DNA of 64,000 nucleotides from Varroa destructor (GCF_002443255.2 NW_019211456.1:31245341-31309340); one strand, 5' to 3'. Positions 36,451 through 49,185 are shown, counted from the stretch's first letter. Program-made: numbers and translations. The notes: generated from the sequence alone by a model not told the origin.

Positions 36451-38786
36451 GGGCGTACCGATCAACCTAATCGTATCAATAAGCTGCTTACGTAAACTGA
36501 ATGCGTCTTTAACGTCAATCAACTAGAAAATACAGCACAATACTGTTCTCCGATGTCCTATACGAAGCCTAGACCTTCTTCTGAAAAGTTGTTGCACTCG
36601 ATGTTGTATCATTACGATAATGCGAAAAGACACACACATAGTAATAGTAAGTTTTCTTGACAGCAGGTGTTTATTTGCTGCCAAGATGCTGTTTATTCGA
36701 TAGAGATAAAGGATCACTTTTTTTCTAATGAAAGAAACGCAGGTTTGCCTAAGCCTATAACGGTACCGTAGGCTCTAGCAAACACTACCAATTTATTGCC
36801 TCGTTACTCACGAAGCAGCCAGTACTATTCTCTGGTATATAAACTGTCAGTTATTTTTCTACGTGGATATAGGTATTAACTTCAATAGACAGCAGTAATC
36901 TCTGGAAACAGGTTCATTAAAAGAAAATCAAAATATGAACTCTCTTTCGCAGTCCTCGTAAAATCGATAATTCTGTTTGAAACGCCGCAGTGTTCTAAAA
37001 GTTCAATCAGTAAACTAAAAGAAAAACACTAGCTGCTGTTAGTAATCGAACAGATCAGTCACCAAATCGAAAAATACGCCCGTCATTGTATACGTGAAAA
37101 TGGGTGATTTTATTTGAGTTTCTACTGATTATCGTCTGCCAGCGATGTGCGCAAGGAACAAACAAAAAAAACATCAAACCATAATTAAAATAAGTCATTT
37201 CGTTTATTATAAACATCCGCCCAAGCCTCATTACTATCATGGCTCCACTCTGTGAAAACGGCTTCTGACGGAGTTGTTATCGGTCCTTTCTAAGCTTCCT
37301 TGAATAATATCTGACAGTGAGGTTCTCAAAACACAATGTATGCTAGCAACGGGGTGCACAAAAAAGGCGCGAACAATCCCCACCCTGCAGTCAGATATAC
37401 GAAACGTGAAGCTATTTGGAACAGTTTACTTTCTGCATCTGTTTGCTCTCATTGGCTCAGATGCATCACGCCAGCTGTCTGGCTGCGAGATGGTTATAAA
37501 GAAAAAAATCTGCGATAATAAAATTTAAAGGGAAAACAGGTTTGGACATGATTAGGTGCATCAAGGCTACTTGAATTTTCATCTCATACGTCTGACGGAT
37601 GAATTTAATAATGTCCATGCTTGCCTCTAATTGTAAGAAGGTAGACGTGCGACTGGTCATCGTAGGACAACACCTACTCGATTTCATCGGAATCTACAGT
37701 CCAACAAATTTCGATGTCGAAATTTAAACCAGATTCCCCGTATATCACTCGATAAATGTTCCATATGTATCCGTATTCCATCTTTTTATTTGTTCTGAGC
37801 AGTATTATTGGCCGAGACTTAAAATGCCTCCATCTTGGTCTCCACCATTGAATAGTATTTTTTCTGATATGTGACTGGTATTTTCTAGTAGGTTCTATCT
37901 TAGCATCAACAAATTCTGCCCTGATTCAATTTGATTAGGCGTTAGGGTAGAATGAATAGATTCAGAAATATGCAGAAATGTATTTAAATACGTTTCCTAA
38001 TTATTCTTTAATCAATCAATGCTGGGAGATGAAAAAGAGAATCCCGAATGTTATCGCGCATTATTGTTTGGTGCTTTATGGTAGGTAGGCTGTGTTCATC
38101 TTCTTTCTGCTAAAGGGCCTATAAATCGAGTGGATCGAAATCGTAAGGAGTAGCAAGTAACTGGGAATACTAGCAACATAGCTTCCTATCGAAGCCTTAA
38201 TACAGGCGCGATTCAAAAAGGACATTAGAATGTACAGGAAGCTGAGGAACTCACGCCTCACGTGAGGCCCGTTTCATAACAAAAAAAATCGTCTACATGG
38301 GCGAATGTGAAGTAACTTTGCTGTACTCAATTTTAATTACCTTATGAAACTTCTAGTTATCGATTTCAACAACAACTCGTACTTTTCTACAATATTTGCT
38401 AAAGTTTTAACAAAATAATATGTATTATTTAGCAACGTCTATAACACGCGAAAACACTAACTTACTAGAGAATTTCAGCTAGAGAATCAAGTCTTTCAAA
38501 CAGGTTTTATTTCTTTATATGAAATCTGTATTATTTGCGTTTGCTTCTTTGGAGGTTCGCAGAATGTATATATATATATATATATACATATATATAGTGC
38601 AAACACAGAAACTGATTAACTATACCAAGTGTTAAAATACCGTCTATATTTGTGTTGTTCTGTAGCATCAACTAGCTGTGATTATAAATATTCAACGTGT
38701 GATAACCCTCAGTCATTGTACTGCACAGTAACGATAGCAAACAGTTCGTCATGTGATCGGCTAGCCATCTACCTACCATTTCTAAG
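36451..38786. other. No gene recognised; TA microsatellite
   Basis: AT-rich, with chance frames only. A TA repeat lies at 38567-38596. A TATATAAA at about 36837 has TCAGTT only about 13 bases downstream, too close for a core promoter. Confidence 0.38.
38567..38596. repeat. (TA)n microsatellite, one interruption
   Basis: TA repeat with a single CA interruption. Confidence 0.92.
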
Positions 38787-39011
38787 ATGAGAGTTCTCCC
38801 TTTAAAAAGCGCAACAAGCATCAGCTTTACAACTTGCGACCAACAAGCCAACAAGGACGACGTAGCCGTTCTCGAGAAACGTAGGGTCCAAGGAGACTGT
38901 TCTGTTAACCTAGTTTGCCTTCACAGGGCGGATGGCCTTTCTAACAGGTTATGTAACCCCTGTAGCCGGATTGGGCCGCAGGACTGTTGTAACGGCCTTA
39001 TGATTGAATAA
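38787..39011 (+). CDS. Candidate ORF, 74 residues, cysteine-rich C-terminal half
   Basis: An ATG with A at -3 opens MRVLPLKSATSISFTTCD, an acidic-basic middle NKDDVAVLEKRRVQGD, and a second half with six further Cys (DCSVNLVC, RLCNPCSRIG, DCCNG) before TAA. There is no hydrophobic signal peptide, so a secreted disulfide-rich protein is not supported. GTTATG after ctaacag inside the frame could be a donor. It lies 150 bases upstream of the ORF 39158-39358 on the same strand, so both may be exons of one gene. No family is recognised. Confidence 0.25.
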   Translation: MRVLPLKSATSISFTTCDQQANKDDVAVLEKRRVQGDCSVNLVCLHRADGLSNRLCNPCSRIGPQDCCNGLMIE

Positions 39012-39157
39012 TATAAGAATATAGGGGGTCCGTTTTTCTATTATGCCGTTACAGCGTTTTAAAGTTGCAAGGTCAGTCGAAAAAACTAGCAGAGAAGTGA
39101 ACAACGTCTCCACAAAAATAGGCGCCTTTAAGGTCTATAGATGCTTTCTGGGCTGCA

Positions 39158-39358
39158 ATGGCATTACGCATCCATCGGATCCATTCAACGTTTACAAGCC
39201 TTAATAGCCTGTTTTTAGCCTTAGTACAAAAGACGGTTACCTCTTGGACAAGAGTACAGTCATATCTTGTGTGGCGAAATTGCGCTTGGAACAGAGGCAA
39301 TTATGCGACATCCATTATGTCAGAGAACACTGAGGAGGGTCTTCTCACAATGCTGTAA
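39158..39358 (+). CDS. Candidate ORF, 66 residues, with poly(A) signal
   Basis: The ATG at 39158 has a good context (G at -3, G at +4). The frame is open upstream to a TAG at 39118-39120 that could be an acceptor (caaaaatag). It reads MALRIHRIHSTFTSLNSL and ends MSENTEEGLLTML at TAA. An AATAAA at 39363-39368 lies only five bases past the stop, so the 3' UTR would be extremely short. The opposite strand is open too (39073-39300, NVEWIRWMRNAIAAQKA), and I cannot exclude that it is the coding one. Confidence 0.27.
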   Translation: MALRIHRIHSTFTSLNSLFLALVQKTVTSWTRVQSYLVWRNCAWNRGNYATSIMSENTEEGLLTML

Positions 39359-39369
39359 TATCAATAAAA

Positions 39370-42044
39370 CAGCGTACCTTTAGGAAAAGTCCATTTTCAG
39401 AAAGTGTGAAGCACCACTAATGCGTTACGTTACGGTTGTGAGAACGTATAACTGCGCTAAAAAACTGATAATACATGGTTTACATAGAAAAGTAGATTCG
39501 GAAGCGTAGCCAACGTAATTCAGATTTACGAAGTTATTTATGATTTCATGCCATCGCTCATATGCCCATAAATTTGTTAAGAAAGTTCTTAATTTCCTAA
39601 CTTCCTCTACCTGTATGAACATGCCCTATAGATTGTAACATGTGTAAACGGAGGCAAAAACTTTGGTGAATAAATGTGGGAAGTTTATAGCAGCCGAAAA
39701 AAATGAAATCCCACTTTAGAATAAGGCAGCTTTATTAGCACATTGTTCGATTGTAATTTTTCACTTAGGATAGGGATTTTAAACAGTTTCCTACACATTT
39801 ACTTACACGCGCGTCGTGTTAACGTCATGTTTTGTTATTAACTTCATGAATTACTTTTTATAAACTTGCGACGTCATTACTACAGGTGTGCAAATCGCTC
39901 AGGGTTGGACTCGTGAATGCCTGTAGATTTATCGCTACGGTAGATTTGGGCGATGTGCCGAAATGGCATTCATATTAAAGACTTACCTCTACTAAAATAC
40001 ATCTGGCTTGAGATTGATCGTTATTGACGCGAAATCGTTGAATGTTGAAATGTAATTCCTTTTTATCCGAGTTATACACAGTAACATTACTCTCGTTACT
40101 TAAGCAGGGCAGCGCAATATGTCGAAAAAATTATTCCAATTTTACTTCGTCTATTCAAATATACGAAGCTTAGATAGACCCTTCTTCTAGACCATTTCGG
40201 GCTTAACGTGTTGTGTGCATATTTTTCCATCGTCGCTGGTCTTATTCGGCCCCTCTGTAGTCTTTTCTAGGTCATAAAGGATCTGGACAAATTTTTATAC
40301 TTTTTTTTAAATATTTTTATAGTCTGCATTCGAATTCGGGCTATGAAATTACTCTGATTTTACGCGCTTTTAGAAAACGCTTTAATTCGCATTAAACAAT
40401 TTTAGGGAATCCATAAAATTCAGCATACAGAGAAACAGTCTTCACTATGTAACTGACATCTCTTAAAATCTATGCAATATTTCCACATTATAATACAAAG
40501 CGCAGTTCAAGTAACATATTATAGATATCTAACGTTTTTAAATATGTAAACTGCTAAAATCCTTGACGCATATGACGAATTGATTATGAGTATTTTGGCT
40601 CTCCAGCGCAAAGAGTATGGACATTTCTACGCTTTTATAGTTAACGTCAATCATGGACTAAGAGTAATTTAAGATCTATAGTTCATTTTACGGGAAGTGG
40701 TCAGAGTGATAGCGCGTATCAGATATAGTCCAGATTGCTTTTTCGCACCAGTGCGCGTCACAGAGCTCCGATCCATTGCGATTCTGTTTTGCTATAACAG
40801 GGGAAAAATCAAATGTATTATAGACACGAGAACTTGGCCTAACTTCGAAATGACTTTTCGTCAAGACCTATTTTCATTCACATTCACCACAAGTTGTACA
40901 TCTGTCCTCTCGAGCAGCCTATTATGACATCTTTAGCATTATATCGTGGTAACAAGCATTACTATGAAATCGTTCTTGCCAAGTACTGACCTGGGCATCG
41001 CGCGGCTAGATAAATATTCTTAATTAGGTTACGCATGTGTATATACCTGGCAAATTTAGTATAGCTTCACCTAGTGAGTAATGATATCAGGGCATAAGCA
41101 AACTACTGATATCTAATCATTCATATCCTACCTATAATTGAATCATTTTGGGTTGATGTTTCGAACAAGTATATTAGCTCATCATTCATAACAGATCATT
41201 GGCAACCAAAAGGTTTAAAACACTTTAAGGTCGGATATTTAGCCAGAGTTTAGAATATTACGACAATATACACTTCGGTTTTCAGATCAGCAGAACATTC
41301 ATCTACAACATACGCCAACAACATATGGCATAACCTGCTCTCCCATAAAACATGCATTTAGCCAGTACTAGGTCTTTTACCTACGAATAGAACACCCACA
41401 CCGACCTCAACTAGCAATCGAATGTAGGGTTCACTGCCGCACTCGGCTGAATTCACGGCATCGTACATGAACGATTAGTTTTTGCAGTAACCCCTATCGT
41501 ACAAAGCACTGCGTCCACTTTCTTTTCATTCAGTATTGTATTGTTGAATCTAACCACGAATGGATCGTAATTACAGCCGGCTAGCGACATTATGCATCAT
41601 GCCTGTGTAGATAGCTTTGTTAATTACGGCATGAAGCAAAGGAAACAACTTTTGGCATGTAACGCTTGCAGGGGTTACGCATATATGGCGAGTAGGCTAG
41701 ATATACGTAATCTAGCCTGGCCGCCTGAATAACGAGGCAGCTACTGCCTTTGATCTTAATTATGAACGTATAAATGTGGGCCGACCTTCAGTAACTACGA
41801 TCTGTCAAATGCGTCGAAACGATAATTTTGCTAATTCTATATTCTAAATACATATTCTAATATATATCGTCATACTGTGCTCTTATTATTACTTAGTAGC
41901 GCGAATCAAGGCATACTACCGAAATCGTCTGCTAGCCATTTTTTTGACGGCTGTTTTGGCAGTCCACCGATTCAAAATTGATGAACCTCGCACGGCGTTG
42001 CAATGCGTTCATCACATAGAGCGTCACACGTCAATCTTCCATAA
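39370..42044. other. No gene recognised
   Basis: AT-rich. Frames at 39425-39622 (minus) and 40697-40927 lack support. A B-box-like TTCGAATTCGGGCT lies at 40329-40342. Confidence 0.4.
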
Positions 42045-42329
42045 TTTCATCTATCAGGGCAGGCCTTTCTCAAAGCGATCAGTTCGTTAGGACATTATGG
42101 CATTGTTTTAAGGGGTCGTTCACCTGACAGTCGTGCTATCGTCTTCAGTGTCATCTCTGGCAAACAGAATATCATTAATGCTGTTAAGAAAATATTTGTC
42201 CAATACTCCGTCGCTCGCCAGCTTCCGACCGCTAAATCATTTATCAAAATCGATCTGATTTCGTGTCAAGTTGGAGCTGCTGCGTTCACGATGCCTCAGA
42301 TGACTACGCCGTATCGGTTCTGTTTGTAA
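42045..42329 (+). CDS. Candidate exon, 94-codon ATG-less open frame
   Basis: Open from after TAA 42042-42044 to TAA 42327-42329. It has no ATG except near the end, so it would be an exon entered by splicing, for example after ttcatctatcag at 42057. It reads FLKAISSLGHYGIVLRG, then DSRAIVFSVISGKQNI, KKIFVQYSVARQLPTAK, IDLISCQVGAAAFTM and ends TTPYRFCL. Residue choice and third-position mixture look coding, and the surrounding 41.9-42.55 kb is richer in CpG than its neighbours. No family is recognised. Internal donor sites could shorten it. Confidence 0.32.
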   Translation, partial: FHLSGQAFLKAISSLGHYGIVLRGRSPDSRAIVFSVISGKQNIINAVKKIFVQYSVARQLPTAKSFIKIDLISCQVGAAAFTMPQMTTPYRFCL

Positions 42330-42995
42330 ATACGTATAATCATGAATGACAGCAATAATTTACCGCGCATTCAGCGTGCGCCAGATCCCACGTCGACGAT
42401 CATCGTCGCTTTCAAATCTCTACCCGTTCAACGAATGTCGTACGCTTTACGACAGTCCTCGACCTGCAGTAACGTTTTCCATAGAGCGACGGCGTGATTT
42501 AAAAGTGTCGTAAGAAATATAGGCGCGCGTTTCGGTTTGCAGTCAGCGTGTAGTTCGCGCCGCAGCTTGTTTGCTGCTACTTACTCATTATAAATGTTAT
42601 CTTCTATTTGTGTTCTGGGAGGCTTTTTAATAATACTCTATTGAGCTGATGACGTTATCGGTTATCTAATCGTGAATCGATGATGTTTTTCACTGTGGCT
42701 GAACAGAGCTTAAAAATCTTCACGATGTTTAGAGACTATGATAGCAACGGCAAAATTATTATATTATTAGTATATTGTGTAATTAGATTTCTAAATTTTT
42801 AGAAATTTTCTAAGATTTCAGTTAACTATGCTTATAAAAATGAGAATATTACTTTAAACACAACCTGATTCGAACATGTACAGGCTAGATTTAGGCTATG
42901 TTATACTCGTGTGTATAAATCATTATCGTTAATCGGCAGCAAGAAACACTGCAGTCACTCTAACAAAGAAGGACGTTTTATAATCTATAAGTTGA

Positions 42996-43048
42996 GAAAG
43001 AGCAAAGAAAATATACTTATAGGATAAGTATGTTTTCTTTGTTCTTTC
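42996..43048. repeat. Near-perfect hairpin: 25-bp stem, 3-base loop
   Basis: The arm 42996-43020 (starting GAAAGAGCAAAG, ending TATACTTAT) is complementary to 43024-43048 (starting ATAAGTATG, ending GTTCTTTC) at 23 of 25 positions. Both exceptions are G:T pairs, which would be G:U wobbles in RNA. The loop is AGG at 43021-43023. Pairing stops abruptly outside the arms. The loop is too tight and the stem too short for a canonical microRNA precursor. It could be a relic of a palindromic insertion, a cruciform-forming element or a structured transcript. Confidence 0.9.
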
Positions 43049-45382
43049 GCGACAAACGGTGCATGCTGCGGTATATATAATAATACAGGAATCAAGTTAT
43101 TACTATTTCAGAGGGATGTAGACTTTCATTTTTTCTAGTTCTTCAATATGCTATTGCTTCGGTATGAAGCAACGTGTCAGTAGGAACACGTGGTAGTAGT
43201 AGTAAACTCTGAAAAATCAGTGAGAACTTCACGCGAATATCGTGTTATAAGCGGTGGTTCCATTACGAAAGACAACTCGATGATTCAATAAATGTTAGGT
43301 TATAAAAGTATTCAATAAAGGTAAAGGTTAGGACAAATGTTTCAGTTATTGAACGTTGTCCGATAAAATCATAAACTGCTTTAGCAATTTAATAACTTAT
43401 TTTTTTTTTATTTAATTTACTAACAATGGTTCTGTATTATTTATTCCATAAAAAAAAAACAAAAAACTAGAACCATCATATATGTTACATGATTCATGCA
43501 ATCGATGTTCAATATGTTCGCTTTAAATTAAAGCAGGCCAATGAACGAGTTGAGTGGCGTAAAGAGAAATCCATAAGAGGATTAGCTATTAGATTACACT
43601 TTTTAAGTGATATATCTGGTTAATATGTTGTTCAAAAAGCGTATCAGCTTAGCACCGCAAATAATATCAATAGAATCTCGCTTATAAACTAAGTAGAGAA
43701 ATGTATCCATGTAAGTTTCACGATGCTTAAATATAATGTCGTCTGTCATCGTGTGTCACAGATACCGGCACTATTTCGAAAGCAGATACACTCCTTAATT
43801 TGACAGGTCAGTCCAATGCACTTGAACAAAGCGTAAGCGTCTAAGCAAAATGTTCGTTCACAGATAGGTAGCACACAGGAAGCGGCCTAAAGGACATGTG
43901 GTCCTAGTATTATGCAAAGCCTTTGAAGCTAATTTAAATGCTGCCACTGCCCAGGTGGATTGGAAAATAGACCAAACACTGTCGCCTTTACTACCCATTT
44001 CAGATAATAAATTCTGTTTGGGTGCGTAAAAATCATTAGCTCCAAATCGCTAAGTCGTCAATGAACGTCAATAGAAATAGACCCACTTTGATCACCCGCA
44101 GTAGATGTGAATGGCTTTTGTTTCCATTTTATGTGTAGAGTAAGGTTGTCCGGATTACTTAATGAAATCATCCAAATCTCTATTCACTACAATCATCGTC
44201 GGTACCATTAGAACTAAATAATGTTTTTACTGAAATTTTTCTCCCACTTGACTTGAATTTGGGCCCTACCTTGTCTTACACAGCTGATCAGCCAACTATT
44301 CTGAACAATTGGCTGAGTACGCCAGTGCGTTGAAGAAGCACACATGGAAATCAACCATCACCGGCCAAACCAGATGTCGTAACTATTAGACACCACACAC
44401 TCGCGTTAATTTACAATAGGCAAATCAACCGGAGTCCATTTTTCCGTTTTGCTCCCTCTTACAGTCACTCATTCCGCGCCCAGCAGAAATAGCCGTAACA
44501 AAAGCAGCACCAGCAAATAACAACAAACACTCAGATAAATAGCTTATTGGCGTACTTTTCCTCTGTTGTTCTCTTGTTGTTATGTGTGTACTGTTCTAGT
44601 GTGAGATCCAGTCGATAGACCAACGTCACACGTGCAAAAGGCCTCTTCCTGTTGCCGATAAAAATTGCAGTAACACATTGGCCTCGTATACACGTTGAAC
44701 GTTTGCAAAGATCTTGTAAAAGCTATACACACGGACAGAAGAAGCCACCAGCTATACACACGAACAAAAGAAGCGTAACACCAAAAAAGATCGACATCAG
44801 AATACCGCACGGAGCACTAATGTTACATCTTATTACACAACAGGCGTAGGAAACACGCTTTATCGAAACTGAACCTTTCACTCGTTTTCTTCCTCTTTGC
44901 CTATCTGGCTGTCTTCCTTTCTACGCGAGTACTCAGCGGTGGTCGCCACTGGAGACGATAACTACAGTAGCTCTAGCTCGCCACCCGCTCGTCATTGTGG
45001 ACGGCTTCCAGAGTGAGTCTGCCGCGTAACTAGCTGCCCGGCTGGGTATTCAAACCGACGGGCAATGGGCAAATTACTAGTAACCCGTTAATACGTGACA
45101 CAATAGCGTGCAATAGCCAGTCTAATCTATTTCATGGTATGCGATAGGATATGTAGGAAAGTTATCGGACTGACACGGGACCTTTAGATAGCAGCACTAC
45201 GCTCGGGGTATAGGTCAGTGTGGAGTCGGTTGCTGCAGGTTGCGCCGACAGCTAAACAACCAGCAGCCGGCTACTAGGCAACGGGGCCAAGCGCACAAGG
45301 CGTATTCTGCTCGAGGCCGACCAAACGTGTGCCTCCCCCCTCGCGAGAAAGTGTCCACTGCACCCCCTTCTGCCCTTTTGAA

Positions 45383-45439
45383 CAGAGAGAGCGCGCGCAA
45401 GAGAGAAAGAGCGAGAGAGAGAGAGTGAGAGAGAGAGAG
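45383..45439. repeat. (GA)n purine tract with GC interruptions
   Basis: CAGAGAGAGCGCGCGCAAG followed by interrupted GA repeats, immediately before CCCCCGGGAGC. GA repeats near promoters can bind GAGA-type factors in arthropods; that role is only inferred. Confidence 0.85.
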
Positions 45440-48105
45440 CCCCCGGGAGCTCGGTCAGCACTGGCGTCCTTACCTTGGCAGCGCGCATAGACAATGGGGC
45501 TGCCAACTAACCAGGCAGGCGGGTCGATAGGTAGGGCGCAGAGCTCGCTACAGGCGATAAAAGTGCACTAGCCTAGAATATAATAAAAATGGCCGCGGCA
45601 CCTGACTGGTGGATTACAGTATGTGACCCTTTCCACTGACGCGTATAGCCTGAGTTGCTGACGACCGATTACATAGGGGCGGTAGCAATGAACAATCTGC
45701 GGTTGATTTCAGGCTGGCTTTCAGTTATTGTCGCCGGCCCAGAACGCTTATCTAGCTTATCAGAATGATTGCCAATAAACGAAACATCGATGATATCAAT
45801 GGATACTGATGGCCGCTCCTTTTAGCCGAGTACAACGAAGGTATATGCGATGCGACACCGATCGAATTGCGAGACGTTTGTTAGCAAGCCAACTCGCTGA
45901 TCTGGGCTACGACAGGTTCATCTAATTATAGCTTAATGTTGAACGCAGATGTTATATGACATACATAATTCGTACGGGGGTATTATTAGAACGCCCAGCG
46001 TATTAAGACCGAACAGATGCCATCAAAGACGTGCTGCGCTTGTAACGTGTTAATATCGTTATCTAGACTGCATCAGGGGGTAGAAAATATATTAGTTATA
46101 AAAACTATAGATGTGATAAGGCTACATATACTTATGCATTAAATTCGTTTTTACCTTTGGTCACTTCTTAAGACAACCATAATCTATACTTCTCCAAGCG
46201 CAGAAGCACATACAAGACACAATTTCGCATCGTAACGCAGTCCTGCCTTGGCCTGCTGGTAAAAGTTTGTACAGCATAAGTAACAAACGATAAGTGATGA
46301 AAATATACATAGACTTACGCACTCAGATTCACAGAGTCGGATGTCTTATACGATAGAGAGGACCCATTTTCACGAACACTATCCTTTCGTCGGCTCTCAG
46401 GTCACTCGTACGAGACATAGCCCAGTGATAATTCCTACATTCTCCGCCACCAATTAACGGGATCTATATACAATACAAATAGATCGGTGTCATTCGAATA
46501 TGTACAGGTCGTCCTTTGTTGCAGTTCGTTTCTTCTTGGCTATTCTTACAGATTCCACCAGATATCTTCAGACTATCTTAGCTACATTTATAACTGCCAC
46601 CAAAGGTTATTGCCGCGTGTCGCCACGCTATGTTATAATACAAAATCATCGTATTGTGTTTTCTCTCTTTGTGCTCAGCTTTCGATCATTTGATCGAATA
46701 ACAGACAGATAGCCAGACACGTTGTGGACTGTGAAGAGTCTCATGCATCTGCAGTCAGCTCGAACGCTGTCAGTTTGAGCAACGTCGACGGTGACGTTTG
46801 CTGCCGGCTCTGCTGGTTAAGAAGTGTTCGATGTTGCAACTGCGCCTATATAGACTGGAGCGCCGTAAGGAAAGAGTGGATGTCAATGCTGCAACGTAAA
46901 AACACGCATGGATGAACGGGCAGCATACAGAAGCAGACGTACCGACAGATCCACGGTAGGAACTTATCAAATGTGTTTGTGTGACTTGGTCGATAAACAG
47001 CAGAGGACAAACTACTACGTTGTAGTTATAATAGTTGTATCGGTATCCGTTCCTCTGCCGAGGCAACATGGCGATGGCAACGGAAATAGCAATCTAACTG
47101 ACAAAAATATCAACTAGAGCGATTTCAACACGTTTACTGGTTTTCACTGGATGTTTCTACCATCCGTACCCAGCGGGTCCTACGCCCAAAATGCCGAGTC
47201 CCTCTATAGCACTTGGGCTAGTGTTGCAGTAACGCGTTCGTATAGTAAATTTAGCATTGAGACCAGCAGTAGACACACCCATTTCTTTATTACAAGTTAA
47301 CGGTCAAATGCTTAACAGCTTTAGTATCGAACGAAATACTTGAAACATTTACTTGTTTCTCTGATTAACCATATTCTCCCTCACGTGCTCTCATTGATTA
47401 TCGGGTGCAGCAGATTGTTTTCCGGCTACCCTATAGACTAATGCAAACTCTGGGTATCTGTTACCTATAGAAAAAGAAAACAAAGAAACCTCATGCATGT
47501 TATGCATTGAGCTTCGCGAAGGTAATTCAGTCAACACTGAGTGCTAGTGATCAGCTTGCTTAATAAGGTCGTATTTAGTATAAAAATTATTAAGGCTCTT
47601 GTTTGTGGTTGTTAGTCCTGAAGCAGTGATCATTCGTTAATATTAACAGGTATCATAGCATTTTAGGTATGGCAATTGCGTACAGAATAATTTAGCTGCC
47701 TTATTTTGTTTATCCATTGCTTCATTGAGAGCGTCTACTGTAGCGAGATGATTCTACTTAAAAAACCGCTACCGATCTGCTTTGCGTTATCTCGTATTAT
47801 AGACACGATTTACGTCACTTATAGGCGCTGAGGTATTTTCAGCGATTCTCAATTTTTTTTTTTTTTTGCTATTTACGATTTCAAGCAATCCATACTGTAA
47901 GGACATTATTATTGTATATTTAATATATCTTAATAAATCGTACTGGTCAGCTTTTCCAGCACATGAAAAATTACCAACCTATTTTTTTTTACCTTGGGCC
48001 TGTTACCCCGGATTGATGCTGTCCGTTTTCTGGCATCTGCTTCGCCTACCAACCAAAAATATAGGAATGCGTATACAGTTCCATAGATTTTCTTTTTCTG
48101 ACGAC

Positions 48106-48124
48106 ATATATATATATATATATA
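48106..48124. repeat. Short (AT)n
   Basis: Perfect AT repeat about 150 bases upstream of the mariner relic. Confidence 0.9.
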
Positions 48125-48269
48125 ATGGACACGGTATTTAGATTTAAACAAACTATGGTGGGCCGTTTGTCATAGAGGGCATGCGTTCATCATCTACTCT
48201 CGCCGCCAGAAAAAAAGCCAGTTTATTCTAAGACGAAAAACTTGTCATGATAAAGAACAGTACGTCATT

Positions 48270-49185
48270 TACGGAATTTGAGCAAAGGTCAGCTATTGTG
48301 TACTGCCCTCCTGCGGGACGAACCCAAGCAAGTTTATAAAATTCTTGAGGTACCTCAGATCGACAGTCCACAGCATTGGAAGTGCTCGTGCGGCTGCAGA
48401 AGGAGCAGGTGCTAGCACAATATAGTAGAAAATTGATGATAAAAAGAAAACAAGGCTGACTTGAAAATTAATCGATGCCCACCAAAAAAGAACTCTTTTT
48501 TTTGGAATTTTTTTTTGGATCGGGACACTTAGGGGGACTTAGAATGCCTTGTCACGAGGACCTCAAGTGTACGCCAAACTCAGAAGTCAGATAGCTGTTC
48601 GCTGAGGATGATAAAATCAAGAGATTTTATCGATACTATTTGCTTCTCAATTCCTTCAAAGAACAAGCAGCAGATGCGCTTCGATTCCTCTCTGACGAGG
48701 AAGTCGTTATTATTGATAGAAAAATTCACCATTAAGGGAAATAATTTCTAGTTTGCTCAAAATCTAAAGGATATATTTAAAATTGGGGGTAAAAGCAAAT
48801 TTCCGGTTAAAGTTCATGCTTTGTGTTTGGTATCCAATGAAAGAGACGTCATGTCGCTATACTCCTTTCAGAAGAACCTAACGTATAGCCAAAAAAAGTC
48901 TATCTGCATATTCTACAAAACGTTTGCAATTAGCTAAACTGTCTAGAAATAGACAATGCACCAGTTTATCGCAGTCGATCAATGCAAGGTATATTGTGCG
49001 CCAATCCTACACATATGGCAACCGAAGAGCCTAGGTTTGGATCTATTGGATTACTCTGTAAGTAAGCGTACTGAACGAGGATTACATAAGTCTCAACGTG
49101 CTAACGTCAACTCGCTCACACGTGCGATCAGGAAAGATTTCATTCGTGCGTTCGGAGAGGGAACATTTGAAACAAGCCTGTGACC
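48270..49185 (+). pseudogene. Tc1/mariner-type transposase pseudogene
   Basis: Transposases of this class cut and paste DNA through a DDE/D catalytic triad. Here the pieces are in order but in different frames. At 48273-48308: EFEQRSAIVYC, the start of the N-terminal helix-turn-helix domain. At about 48326-48415: KFLRYLRSTVHSI then AAAEGAGAST. At about 48540-48590: a HEDLK piece. At 48595-48732: LLNSFKEQAADALRFLSDEE, which keeps the Asp of the first catalytic block. At about 48796-48895: KFPVKVHA then LVSNERDVM. At 48956-49183: QPKSLGLDLLDYSV, matching the family's S-P-D-L-N-P-L-D-Y block near the C-terminus, then KRTERGLHKSQRANVNSL. The usual Pro-Asp there has become Leu-Gly, so a catalytic Asp is gone. 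At least four frameshifts and several stops show it is dead. Terminal inverted repeats were not found. Confidence 0.85.
48270..49185 (+). mobile_element. Relic Tc1/mariner DNA transposon (ends undefined)
   Basis: The element is defined by the transposase relic above. The coding span of about 0.9 kb is close to, but a little under, the roughly 1.0 kb expected for a 340-350-residue transposase, so some internal sequence has been deleted. I could not see terminal inverted repeats or a TA target duplication in the flanks, so the true boundaries are unknown. Confidence 0.75.

Larger units (their letters stand above)
43050..48269. other. Gene-poor; GC-rich block near 45 kb
   Basis: AT-rich to 44.4 kb. 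At 44.9-45.56 kb GC and CpG rise, with a consensus GTGAGT at about 45011, a TCAGTG initiator-like site at about 45213 and the (GA)n tract. This may be a promoter and 5' UTR, but no coding start is convincing. At 46.5-47.1 kb several overlapping frames on both strands are open (for example 46908-47117, ATG, MDERAAYRSRRTDRST) without other support. A T15 run at 47853-47867 and a TA repeat at 48106-48124 precede the transposon. Confidence 0.3.

Noticed and set aside
44652..45031. Two open frames in the same frame separated by a single TAG at 44847-44849
   Set aside because: No sign of readthrough context or conservation, and neither half has a recognisable domain; coincidence is more likely.
48291..48351. 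Spliced exon reading LLCTALLRDEPKQVYKILE between AG and GT
   Set aside because: The segment lies inside the mariner relic, and the transposase similarity in another frame explains it better.
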